Assembly: GCA_016214845.1 (NCBI GenBank)
Contig: JACRMS010000008.1
Coordinates: 42,693 to 106,692 of the forward strand
DNA from: Nitrospirota bacterium
GTDB taxonomy: Bacteria > Nitrospirota > Thermodesulfovibrionia > UBA6902
Direction of reading: 5' to 3'
DNA length: 64,000 nucleotides
The notes under the pieces were generated by a model. It had not been told where the DNA came from and ran no database searches. It worked only from the letters and a program-made list of their open reading frames with translations. Below, in pieces: positions 47,231 through 54,598 of this stretch (its first letter is position 1; every line of letters starts with the position of its first letter). Both the position numbers and the translations under genes were made by a program.

Positions 47231-48397
47231 ATGAATAAAAACATCTTGATCACAGGCCTCGGCGCAATCTCGGCGGCTGGAAATAATGCCGCTGAAACGC
47301 TTGACTCATTCAGAGACGCCAAAAGGAACGCCGGACAGGTCACCCTTTTTGAGACGCCTTTGAAATACCCTGTGTTTGAGGTGAGGGGTCTTCCGGGAGA
47401 ATTCTATTTGGAAGGCCAGCGGACACTCAGTCTCGCACTCTTCGCGGTTGATGAGGCGATGAAAGACGCAAGGCTGAATGATCTGTCTGAATTTCGCGTA
47501 GGCGTCTGTCTCGGCACAACAGTGGCAAGCCAGTTGAATGACCTTGAGTTTTATAAATCATACCGCGACACAGGCTCCGCCGCCATGAATTCCGTGGACA
47601 GATATTTGAAGGGAAATCCCGCTGAATTTATTTCGCGCAGGGTCAAGGCCAAAGGGCCTTCCCTGACAGTTGTCAATGCCTGCTCCTCAGGGACAGACGC
47701 GATCGGGGTTGCGCTGTCGTGGTTGAACAACGGCCTGTGTGACATTGCAATCGCGGGAGGCGCGGATGAGATGAACCGCATCCCTCTCTGCGGTTTCGGT
47801 TCGCTCGGCATCGTGAGCATGGACCTGTGCGCGCCTTTTGACAGGGACAGGAAGGGACTTAATCTCGGCGAAGGCGCAGGCGTGATAATTTTAGAGACGA
47901 AAGAGTCCGCAACAAAGAGGGGAATTTCATCCGATTTATTTTTGACGGGATACGGCTCATCAAGCGACGCCTATCATCTCACTGCTCCGCATCCCGAAGG
48001 CACAGGGTTGAGAATATCGATCAAAAAGGCTTTGACAGACGCGGGAATCACGCCGGGGGAAATATGTTTTGTTAACGCGCACGGGACGGCAACGCCGGAC
48101 AATGATCTTGTCGAGGGAAATGTATTGGCTGACATTTTCGGGACGGATTTAATGATGCTGTCAACAAAAGGATTCACAGGGCATACACTCGGCGCTGCGG
48201 GAGGGCTGGAAGCAGTGTTTACCGCAGCAGGCCTTCGGGAAGGATGGATACCGGCAAGCGCAGGTTTTCAAAACAAAGATGATGCCATTCCTTTGATGCC
48301 CGTCAGAGAGAGAACAAATATCAGCGGGCAATACGCCCTTTCCACCTCTCTGGCATTCGGCGGAAACAACGCGGCGATAGTGATTGGAAGGGTATAA
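47231..48397 (+). CDS. Beta-ketoacyl synthase (FabF-type ketosynthase)
   Basis: A 388-residue condensing enzyme with the complete Cys-His-His triad: VNACSSGTDAIG (Cys), NAHGTATPDNDLVE (His) and GFTGHTLGAAGGLEA (His). N-terminal MNKNILITGLGAISAAGNN is standard. It probably performs decarboxylative condensation of malonyl-ACP on the ACP encoded at 50045. It is followed by a second, Cys-less ketosynthase homologue, as in KS/chain-length-factor pairs. I use the ATG at 47231; an ATG at 47219 is also in frame. First gene of the cluster. Confidence 0.88.
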   Translation: MNKNILITGLGAISAAGNNAAETLDSFRDAKRNAGQVTLFETPLKYPVFEVRGLPGEFYLEGQRTLSLALFAVDEAMKDARLNDLSEFRVGVCLGTTVASQLNDLEFYKSYRDTGSAAMNSVDRYLKGNPAEFISRRVKAKGPSLTVVNACSSGTDAIGVALSWLNNGLCDIAIAGGADEMNRIPLCGFGSLGIVSMDLCAPFDRDRKGLNLGEGAGVIILETKESATKRGISSDLFLTGYGSSSDAYHLTAPHPEGTGLRISIKKALTDAGITPGEICFVNAHGTATPDNDLVEGNVLADIFGTDLMMLSTKGFTGHTLGAAGGLEAVFTAAGLREGWIPASAGFQNKDDAIPLMPVRERTNISGQYALSTSLAFGGNNAAIVIGRV

Positions 48398-48465
48398 GAA
48401 TGTGGTTAAAAATTATTTACGGTAAAATCCCTCTACATCTCCATTTGCCAAAGGGAGAGATAATT

Positions 48466-48500
48466 CCCCTCTTTGGAAAAGAGGGGGCAGGGGAGATTTT
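48466..48500. repeat. Dispersed repeat, CTCTTTG/GAGGGG family, copy 2
   Basis: CCCCTCTTTGGAAAAGAGGG followed by GGCAGGGGAGATTTT, nearly the same as 21378-21414. Its GGGGAG end also serves as the ribosome-binding site of the next gene (ATG at 48505). A partial extra unit (CTCCATTTGCCAAAGGGAGAG) precedes it at 48439-48459. Confidence 0.75.
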
Positions 48501-48504
48501 ATAA

Positions 48505-49578
48505 ATGAACATTAACGGGATCGGGACCGTCTTCACACGCGGCAGGGGTGTTGACTGTTTTGAGAATGCCCTGAAAGAGGGATGGCAGAGACCTGATGAA
48601 ATAGAAATCAAAGGCAGGAAATCTTTTGTGTATCAGGTTGGTCTGCAAACAATGTCCGACAAGTCGCTGCTAAAGAAAATGCGGCGCGCGGACAAACTCA
48701 GCAAGATGGCCGTGCTCGCAGCCGCTGACGCGTTTACAAACTGCGGAATTGAAAACACAAATAAAAAAACTATCGGCATCATCACAGCCACGGCATTCGG
48801 AGCGCATATGACAACCTTTGACTTCCTCAATGACATCCTCGATTACGGGGAGGCGAATGTTTCTCCGACAACGTTTTCCAATTCCGTGCATAATGCCGCT
48901 GCTTCTTACATCTCTTCCGCATTAAATATTCAGGGGCCTGCCCTGACCGTGACGCAGTTTTTCTTCTCCTTCCACTCCGCCCTTCAGCTTGCAAAGGCAT
49001 GGCTTGAGGAAAAACGCTGTGATCATGTCCTTGTCGGGGCAGTGGAACAATACGGTGACGTGCTTGGATACATTTATGGTTCCAAATTGGCGCAGGCAAT
49101 TGACGGCAGGATAAAGCCATTCAATTTTAATCCGGCTTACAGTATTCCCGGTGAGGGCGCTGTCTTCTTTCTGGTAAGCAACGAAGATTCTGAAAATGTA
49201 TTTTGCAAGGTTGAAGACATAACGACTCGTCATTCCCGCGAAAGCGGGAATCCAGCCCCCATTCGGGCAGATTTAAACATCATTGACACCGATGGAATGT
49301 TAGCTGACGAATCCGTTTATGTGTCATCCCTCTCTCCTGAAATTCCCACGGCTGCTTATTCACCAATATTTGGCAGCATGATGATAGGCAGCGCCTTCAA
49401 CTGCGCCGCAGGGGCATTGATGCTTAAGAAACAATTGTGCTATGCAAACCCGGTATCCGATAATCCGCATAGCGTAAACCTCCTTGATGAGACGAAAAAC
49501 TCCCGCATTGAATTCATCCGGTGCATCAGATATAATTGCCTGAACGAAAAAGCTGTAATCCAACTACGTGCAAAATAA
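48505..49578 (+). CDS. Ketosynthase-like protein without active-site Cys (chain-length-factor-like)
   Basis: A 357-residue thiolase-fold protein related to ketoacyl synthases. At the place of the nucleophilic Cys (TxxCSSG) it reads TVTQFFFSFHSALQLA, so it cannot act as a normal ketosynthase. A His-containing GTA/NAHG motif is not evident. By analogy with chain-length factors of type II polyketide systems it probably forms a heterodimer with the upstream enzyme and shapes the chain pocket. A palindromic REP-like element is inserted in frame at 49229-49255 (encodes RHSRESGNPAP). The ATG at 48505 uses a ribosome-binding site supplied by a dispersed repeat. Confidence 0.7.
   Translation: MNINGIGTVFTRGRGVDCFENALKEGWQRPDEIEIKGRKSFVYQVGLQTMSDKSLLKKMRRADKLSKMAVLAAADAFTNCGIENTNKKTIGIITATAFGAHMTTFDFLNDILDYGEANVSPTTFSNSVHNAAASYISSALNIQGPALTVTQFFFSFHSALQLAKAWLEEKRCDHVLVGAVEQYGDVLGYIYGSKLAQAIDGRIKPFNFNPAYSIPGEGAVFFLVSNEDSENVFCKVEDITTRHSRESGNPAPIRADLNIIDTDGMLADESVYVSSLSPEIPTAAYSPIFGSMMIGSAFNCAAGALMLKKQLCYANPVSDNPHSVNLLDETKNSRIEFIRCIRYNCLNEKAVIQLRAK
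49229..49255. repeat. REP-like palindrome in frame within the ketosynthase-like gene
   Basis: GTC followed by ATTCCCGC-GAAA-GCGGGAAT and CCAG, an 8-bp perfect stem. This is the widespread element whose translation gives RHSRESGNP. Here it lies inside the ORF at 48505-49578 and keeps the reading frame. Confidence 0.85.
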
Positions 49579-49590
49579 CGAGGGGACAAA

Positions 49591-49824
49591 TTGGGGAGAA
49601 CAGAAAAGCTGCTTGATAAGATCAAGGCAAATCCAAAGCATGTAAGATTTGAGGACTTAGTGAAGGTCTTAAAACACAAAGGCTATGATATAATAAACGT
49701 CAAAGGAAGCCATTATTCTTTCTCTAATGGGGCAACGACCTTAACTTTAGTGAGACCACACGGCAGCCATACGTTTTGCCATGTGCAGGATGTTAAGGAG
49801 GTAATAAAGAGATGTTTACAATAG
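49591..49824 (+). CDS. hicA: HicA-family mRNA interferase toxin
   Basis: A 77-residue double-stranded-RNA-binding-fold toxin. The HicA pattern is clear: early RFEDLVKVLKHKGYDIINVKGSHYSF with the catalytic His (GSHY), then VRPHGSHTFCHVQDVKEVIKRC. Start is TTG at 49591, with GAGGGG 6 nt upstream. Its end overlaps hicB by 13 nt, the standard toxin-first arrangement. It stands between two genes of a biosynthetic operon, which is odd and suggests insertion. Confidence 0.85.
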   Translation: MGRTEKLLDKIKANPKHVRFEDLVKVLKHKGYDIINVKGSHYSFSNGATTLTLVRPHGSHTFCHVQDVKEVIKRCLQ

Positions 49825-50036
49825 AAGATTATGAAATTGTAATAACCCCTTCGACAGACAAAGAAGAGCACTGGCTTTATGTCAGGTTCCCTGATATACC
49901 TGAAATACTCACAGGTGGAAGCACTATAGATGAAGCAATCGCGAATGCCAAAGAGGCCTTCGCCTGTCATACAGAGGCATTGCAAAAGCAGGGGAAAGAA
50001 CTGCCTGCGCCTTCAGCAAAAAAAGTCTGCGCCTGA
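49812..50036 (+). CDS. hicB: HicB-family antitoxin
   Basis: A 74-residue protein with the HicB partial RNase H-like fold: MFTIEDYEIVITPSTDKEEHWLYVRFPDIPEILTGGSTIDEAIANAKEAF. The short C-terminal tail (ELPAPSAKK) has no clear DNA-binding domain, so it probably represses through complex formation or not at all. AGGAGG lies 8 nt before the ATG within hicA. Ends 8 nt before the ACP gene. Confidence 0.85.
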   Translation: MFTIEDYEIVITPSTDKEEHWLYVRFPDIPEILTGGSTIDEAIANAKEAFACHTEALQKQGKELPAPSAKKVCA

Positions 50037-50044
50037 GTTTCTTA

Positions 50045-50287
50045 ATGACACTACAAAACATTCAGGACAAATTAACTCAGGGGATCGCCGCTATCATATC
50101 GAAAGACGCGGCCTCAATTGGCGCTGACACGCCTTTTCATAAACTTGGCATTGACTCGCTGGGGCTTGTTGAGGTCCTTGTTTTCATAGAGAAGACTTTC
50201 AATCTCAAGCTGATCGAATCAGGGCTGGAAAAGAAAGACTTCGGGACCATTCATTCATTAGCGTCTTTTATTCATAAAAAATTATAA
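50045..50287 (+). CDS. Acyl carrier protein
   Basis: An 80-residue carrier protein with the phosphopantetheine site LGIDSLGLVEV (Ser in DSLG) at about residues 35-45 and the usual four-helix pattern. It is distinct in sequence from a housekeeping AcpP (starts MTLQNIQDKLTQGIAAIIS). It should carry the acyl chain for the ketosynthase pair upstream and the ligase and acyltransferase downstream. It is followed by a repeat-rich 131-nt gap. Confidence 0.9.
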   Translation: MTLQNIQDKLTQGIAAIISKDAASIGADTPFHKLGIDSLGLVEVLVFIEKTFNLKLIESGLEKKDFGTIHSLASFIHKKL

Positions 50288-50290
50288 AAT

Positions 50291-50347
50291 GTCATGCCGA
50301 ACTTATTCTGGTATTTTTTAGACCCTGAAACAAGTTCAGGGTGACAG
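50291..50347. repeat. Dispersed repeat with CCCTGAA...TTCAGGG hairpin
   Basis: GTCATGCCGAACTTATTCTG, then ACCCTGAAACAAGTTCAGGGTGACAG-like sequence. The inner hairpin (ACCCTGAA-CAAG-TTCAGGGT region, 50322-50342) resembles the element common in environmental genomes. Confidence 0.7.
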
Positions 50348-50390
50348 TATTATGAGACAAAGACCCGTTACGATCTTTATTGTTAGTTTC

Positions 50391-50417
50391 ACTCTCTGCG
50401 TCCTCTGTGGTTAATTT
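50391..50417. repeat. CTCTGTGG-type dispersed repeat, copy 1
   Basis: ACTCTCTGCGTCCTCTGTGG followed by TTAATTTT, ending 1 nt before the ATG at 50419. Inverted and direct copies are at 52953-52977 and 53019-53049. Confidence 0.75.
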
Positions 50418-50418
50418 T

Positions 50419-51732
50419 ATGGGACTTGTAATTCCGTCATCAAAAAACAAACTCTATCTTTCCGGCTGCGACTGGATAATCAGCTCCCTCGATCACATGA
50501 TGAAGAGGAACACCTGCGCCGGCAACATGTCGCAGGTTGTTCTTGTACTGGACTCAGTGATCGCTCAGGCTGAAATTCAGGACCGCTTAAACCGCTTTGT
50601 AAACGCACTCCCGGTAACGCGTGGCAGCATAGCGCGCGATATCAATCTCTGTCCCTACTGGAGGGTCCCTGAGAAAGCAGGAGGGGATTTGAATTTTACT
50701 TTCCACAATTGCTCCAGCGAAGAGACCTTTTCAGCTCTTCTCAGTGAATGCGCCAATAAGCCTTTCAGGAATGACAGCGAGCATCTGGCGTTTCACCTTT
50801 TTAATATTGAGAATAATAAAAGCTGTCTGGCAATGACCTTTGACCACCGTCTATTGGACGCAAGGGGAGCGGAAAACCTTCTCAGGATATTTCAACAGTA
50901 TCTTGAAAGCAGCGATGATGCCGGGATCTCAGGCGGGATTCCTTTAGCCGCACCGGCCCATCTTTCTGAGTGGATGAAAAAATTCCTTTCGGGAAGGAAT
51001 GTCAACCGCAAGATAATCTCGCTGTCTCAAAAGCCGCCTGAAGTCCTGCCTGTTTCAGGCGATAATACCAGGAGGTTTAAGTTCAGATTAATGTCCTTTA
51101 CCCCGCAGGAGACACAAGAGATCTACGACAAAGCATACAGAGAGGCAGGCTATCTGATGGAGACGCCTTATCTGCTGTCAGTTGTCATGCGGGCCGTGGA
51201 CGGATTTTTTAAAAAGAGAAGCCTGTCGGCAGATAATTATCTGGCCACAGTTTCCATTGACACGAGAACAGGCGAAGGCATTAAGCAGGAGTTGTTCTTC
51301 AATCATGTGTCGTACCTTTTTTTTCAGGTCCAAACCGCTTTGATGGGCAACCAGAAGAAAATAATAAACAGCATCAAGACGCAGATGTACGAGCAGGTGA
51401 AGGCAGGCATCCCGCGTGATATTATTGAGGCAAGCCATCTGACGCGTATCGCGCCGTTGTCTTTTCTGGGAAAAATAATCGACGGGCCATTGAAGGGAAA
51501 GCTCGCCACCTTCATCTTTTCGCACGTGAGCACGAACCCTTTATCGCCTGAGATAATGGGGGCAAAGATAGAGAACGTATTTCATATGCCGAGAGTCCCG
51601 GTGCCTCCGGGTCTTGGGTTCTTCTCCAATTATTTCAACGGCAGGCTCAATCTGGTAATATCATATCTCGACGGAATTATAAGTGATGAAGAAGCGAATA
51701 TGCTGGAAAAGAATATTCGGGAAATGATGTAG
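50419..51732 (+). CDS. CoA-dependent acyltransferase/condensation-fold protein
   Basis: A 437-residue protein of the chloramphenicol-acetyltransferase-like fold. The active-site motif reads MTFDHRLLDARGAENLL (HxxxD, as in the DHRxxDG motif of E2 and condensation enzymes), near residue 150. The second half has EATLAT-like strands (NYLATVSIDTRTG) and a late NPLSPEIMGAKIENVF. It may transfer the ACP-bound acyl chain to an acceptor, like PapA- or wax-ester-type enzymes, or condense it with an amine. I use the ATG at 50419; the ORF extends upstream to 50380 only into the repeat. No clear ribosome-binding site, since the repeat ends 1 nt before. Confidence 0.65.
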   Translation: MGLVIPSSKNKLYLSGCDWIISSLDHMMKRNTCAGNMSQVVLVLDSVIAQAEIQDRLNRFVNALPVTRGSIARDINLCPYWRVPEKAGGDLNFTFHNCSSEETFSALLSECANKPFRNDSEHLAFHLFNIENNKSCLAMTFDHRLLDARGAENLLRIFQQYLESSDDAGISGGIPLAAPAHLSEWMKKFLSGRNVNRKIISLSQKPPEVLPVSGDNTRRFKFRLMSFTPQETQEIYDKAYREAGYLMETPYLLSVVMRAVDGFFKKRSLSADNYLATVSIDTRTGEGIKQELFFNHVSYLFFQVQTALMGNQKKIINSIKTQMYEQVKAGIPRDIIEASHLTRIAPLSFLGKIIDGPLKGKLATFIFSHVSTNPLSPEIMGAKIENVFHMPRVPVPPGLGFFSNYFNGRLNLVISYLDGIISDEEANMLEKNIREMM

Positions 51733-51751
51733 GGTGAGGGGGAATTGCACA

Positions 51752-52975
51752 ATGACCACTCCCTGTGATGTGCTTGTGATCGGCGCGGGTGTTTCAGGCG
51801 CAGCGGCAGCATTGGCTGCGGCGCGCTCAGGCGTCAAAACCATTTTGGCGGAGAAAGAAAACTTCCTCGGAGGCGTTGGTTACTCCGGCTTGTTCCAATA
51901 TATATGCGGATTATATTTGAACGGTAAAGCCATGCCGAAGGAAACTTTAAATGACGGGATCGTCAGAGAGATCGTCAGCAATCTAAATAAATTATCTCCT
52001 CAAAGAACGATTAAAAAGATCGGGCAGGTTTATGTGCTTCCATATTCAAGAGAAGACCTGTCGTCTGTTTTTAATTCATTGTGCGGGAATGTACCGAAGT
52101 TAAATGTTATGTTTGATGCAACTGCTGTAACGGTCAGGAAGAAAGGCAAGACGATCGTTGAGGTCGGATTAAAGCAGCATGGAACCATTCACAAAATAAC
52201 CTCTAACGTTGTGATCGACTGCACAGGGAATGGGGATGTTTCTGCGATGGCGGGAGCGGATTTCGAATTGTCCTCTCCGGCGAAAAGGCAACTGGCGGGA
52301 TTTACCATTCATTTGAATGGACTAAAAAACGCAGACGAAACACTGGCAATCAAAGTGCCTTATCATTTATCACAGGCGGTAAAAATGAAACTGCTTCCCG
52401 CGTATTTGAGGTTTACCTCCTTCACTAAAGGAGAGTCTCCGGATGAAGGATTTTTGAAGTTGAATCCTGGCTATGAGAACAGCAGGCGCAATGAAGTAGT
52501 TTTAAAAAATGCTGAAAAGGCGCTCCGCTATTTAGCGGACAAACTGCCTTCATTTAAGAACGCCTGCGTTGCCGGGACTTCCCTGAGAGTAATGGACAGG
52601 GAGGGCAGAAGAATTCGCGGTGAATATGTTCTTACTGAAGATGATATAATCAACGCCGGAAAATTTAATGACGGCGTTGTCAAGAATTCCTGGCCCATAG
52701 AGATATGGGACAAAAGAAAAGGAACGATCTACAAATACGTCAAGTCAGGAGACTACTACGAGGTCCCCTTCCGGTGTCTGAAGGCAAAAGGAATTGATAA
52801 CTTATTACTGGCAGGACGCTGTATCTCCGTCACTCATGAAGCCCTCGGCTCCACGCGGGTCATGGGCACTTGTATCTCACTTGGAGAACAGGCAGGCCTG
52901 GCAGCAGCATTTAAAGTGAAAAACGGGAAGTTCCCTTTCGGTGATATAGAAAAACCACAGAGAGCACAGAGATAA
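51752..52975 (+). CDS. FAD-dependent oxidoreductase (PF12831-like)
   Basis: A 407-residue flavoprotein with an N-terminal Rossmann motif DVLVIGAGVSGAAAALAAARSG followed by FLGGVGYSGLF, as in the FAD_oxidored family. Near the C-terminus LLLAGRCISVTHEALGSTRVMGTCISLGEQAGLAAAF is the conserved FAD-binding end. It probably oxidises or desaturates the carrier-bound chain or product. I use the ATG at 51752 (GAGGGGG 10 nt upstream). The last residues (KPQRAQR) are encoded by a dispersed repeat at 52953-52977, so the native C-terminus has been replaced or extended. Confidence 0.8.
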   Translation: MTTPCDVLVIGAGVSGAAAALAAARSGVKTILAEKENFLGGVGYSGLFQYICGLYLNGKAMPKETLNDGIVREIVSNLNKLSPQRTIKKIGQVYVLPYSREDLSSVFNSLCGNVPKLNVMFDATAVTVRKKGKTIVEVGLKQHGTIHKITSNVVIDCTGNGDVSAMAGADFELSSPAKRQLAGFTIHLNGLKNADETLAIKVPYHLSQAVKMKLLPAYLRFTSFTKGESPDEGFLKLNPGYENSRRNEVVLKNAEKALRYLADKLPSFKNACVAGTSLRVMDREGRRIRGEYVLTEDDIINAGKFNDGVVKNSWPIEIWDKRKGTIYKYVKSGDYYEVPFRCLKAKGIDNLLLAGRCISVTHEALGSTRVMGTCISLGEQAGLAAAFKVKNGKFPFGDIEKPQRAQR

Positions 52976-53049
52976 ATGTTTACAATTGAAAGATAGAACA
53001 AGTTGTATTTTTTTATTGTTTATTTCTCCGTGCCCTCTGTGGTAATTTG
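52953..53049. repeat. Inverted pair of CTCTGTGG-type repeats
   Basis: AACCACAGAGAGCACAGAGA (52953-52972) and TTATTTCTCCGTGCCCTCTG plus TGGT (53020-53043) form an inverted repeat around a 47-nt AT-rich loop. The left arm overlaps the last codons and stop of the FAD gene. The rSAM ribosome-binding site (AAAGGAGG) follows at 53061-53068. Confidence 0.75.
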
Positions 53050-53074
53050 TTTTAATATTTAAAGGAGGTCTTCA

Positions 53075-54502
53075 TTGCGCATCTTACTTGTCAAACCGCA
53101 TCCGCAGCTGCTTATAGCAAAACGCCTGCAGCAGGGGTTTCTGCATCTGGAACCTCTGGAACTGGAGATAGTTGCCGGGGGCGTGCCTGAGGGAAATGAA
53201 ATAACGATCTGTGATCTGGGCATTGAAAAGGAACCGCTTGAGGCCTTCCATGATCAATTGCACAAGATAAATCCGCACATCGTCGGGTTCACCGGATACA
53301 GCTCCCAGTCCTCGATGGTGAAAAAACTGGCGCGGCTCGTTAAAGAACATATCCCTTCGGCAATTACTGTGGCAGGGGGCGTTCACGCGACAATTATCCC
53401 TGCTGATTACGCGGGAGGCGAAATTGATATCATTGTGCGCGGCGAAGGCGGGACAACATTCCGCGAGATAGTAAATCGTTATAAGGAAGGACTGCCGCTT
53501 CACTTTGGTGACGTTTCTCTCTCTCCTCAAGACCCTGACTTTCTCAGAAAAGCTGAAGCCCCGCCGCCTGAATTCCCCCCGGTAGAGGACATACCGAGAC
53601 CGAGGAGAGACCTGGTGCAGCGCTCGAAATATTTCTGCGTCTGGACCTCAGCCCCTGAAAACAGCCTCGATACGATATTCCCTCAGACTGCAAGTATGCG
53701 CACCTCCACAGGCTGCGCGTTTAACTGTTCCTTCTGCGTCGTGCATCATATCATGCGCGGCAAATATCTTCAGCGCACTCCTGAAGACGTGGTCGATGAG
53801 ATCAGTCAAATAAAAGAAGACAACATTTACTTCGTAGATGACGAAACTTTTTTAAATAAAAAGCGTATGACCGCTGTTGCCGAGCTTCTGCTTCAGCGGG
53901 GTATTAAAAAGAAATACATCAGTTGGGCCAGAAGCGACACCATCGCTAAAAATCCTGAATTGTTTCAGTTGTGGAAAAAAGCCGGACTGGGTCTGGTCTA
54001 TGTCGGGCTGGAGTCAATGAGAGGGTCGCAGCTGGACAATTACAATAAGAGGACAAACGTTGAGACCAACCGCAAGGCCATATCCGTGCTTCGCGGAATC
54101 GGCATCACCCTTCACGCAAGCTTTATAGTTGACCCTGATTTCTACGTGGATGATTTTGTCGCGCTTGAGAAGGAGGTCCTGGACCTCTGTCCTGCCGAGG
54201 TCACTTTTACGGTATTTTCTCCTGCGCCGGGCACTGAGTTGTTTCAGAAACATAAGGACGACTTTATCTGCGACCCCTTTTTATTTTATGACTGCATGCA
54301 CACCATCCTGCCGACAAGGCTCGGACTGAAGAAATTCTACGCGCATTTCGCGAGGCTGTCCAGCGTGGCCCTCAGGGCGAATCCGCTAAGGGTCAACAAG
54401 GTCAAGGTCCCAAAGAGAGAGATCGCCAGGATCATTTACCGCGGGACAAAATACATCTTCGCGCTGAGAAATATGTACAAGGATTACAATGTGCCTCAAT
54501 GA
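53075..54502 (+). CDS. B12-binding-domain radical SAM enzyme
   Basis: A 475-residue enzyme. The N-terminal cobalamin-binding-type Rossmann domain (MRILLVKPHPQLL, VGFTGYSSQSSMVKKLARLVKE, VAGGVHATIIP) is followed by a radical SAM core with the cluster motif TGCAFNCSFCVVHH (CxxxCxxC, about residues 213-220) and YFVDDETFLNK, VYVGLESM. No DxHxxG motif is seen, so cobalamin may be bound base-off or lost. Such enzymes methylate or cyclise unactivated carbons. The start is TTG at 53075 with AAAGGAGG 6 nt upstream. In this cluster it may modify the acyl chain; the reaction is unknown. Confidence 0.85.
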   Translation: MRILLVKPHPQLLIAKRLQQGFLHLEPLELEIVAGGVPEGNEITICDLGIEKEPLEAFHDQLHKINPHIVGFTGYSSQSSMVKKLARLVKEHIPSAITVAGGVHATIIPADYAGGEIDIIVRGEGGTTFREIVNRYKEGLPLHFGDVSLSPQDPDFLRKAEAPPPEFPPVEDIPRPRRDLVQRSKYFCVWTSAPENSLDTIFPQTASMRTSTGCAFNCSFCVVHHIMRGKYLQRTPEDVVDEISQIKEDNIYFVDDETFLNKKRMTAVAELLLQRGIKKKYISWARSDTIAKNPELFQLWKKAGLGLVYVGLESMRGSQLDNYNKRTNVETNRKAISVLRGIGITLHASFIVDPDFYVDDFVALEKEVLDLCPAEVTFTVFSPAPGTELFQKHKDDFICDPFLFYDCMHTILPTRLGLKKFYAHFARLSSVALRANPLRVNKVKVPKREIARIIYRGTKYIFALRNMYKDYNVPQ

Positions 54503-54526
54503 ATCAGAGGAGCAGAAAGTCTGGCG

Positions 54527-54582
54527 AAATATTTCTATACGACACCTATGAAAAATAGACAGTAGATAGTAGTAAGTAGTCG
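54527..54582. repeat. Composite dispersed repeat, copy 2 (inverted)
   Basis: AAATATTTCTATACGACACC and T, then after ATGAAAAATAG the array ACAGTAGATAGTAGTAAGTA. Both parts match 47101-47197 on the opposite strand, including AGGTGTCGTATAGAAAT as reverse complement. Confidence 0.75.
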
Positions 54583-54598
54583 GGGAGAGAAGAAATAC

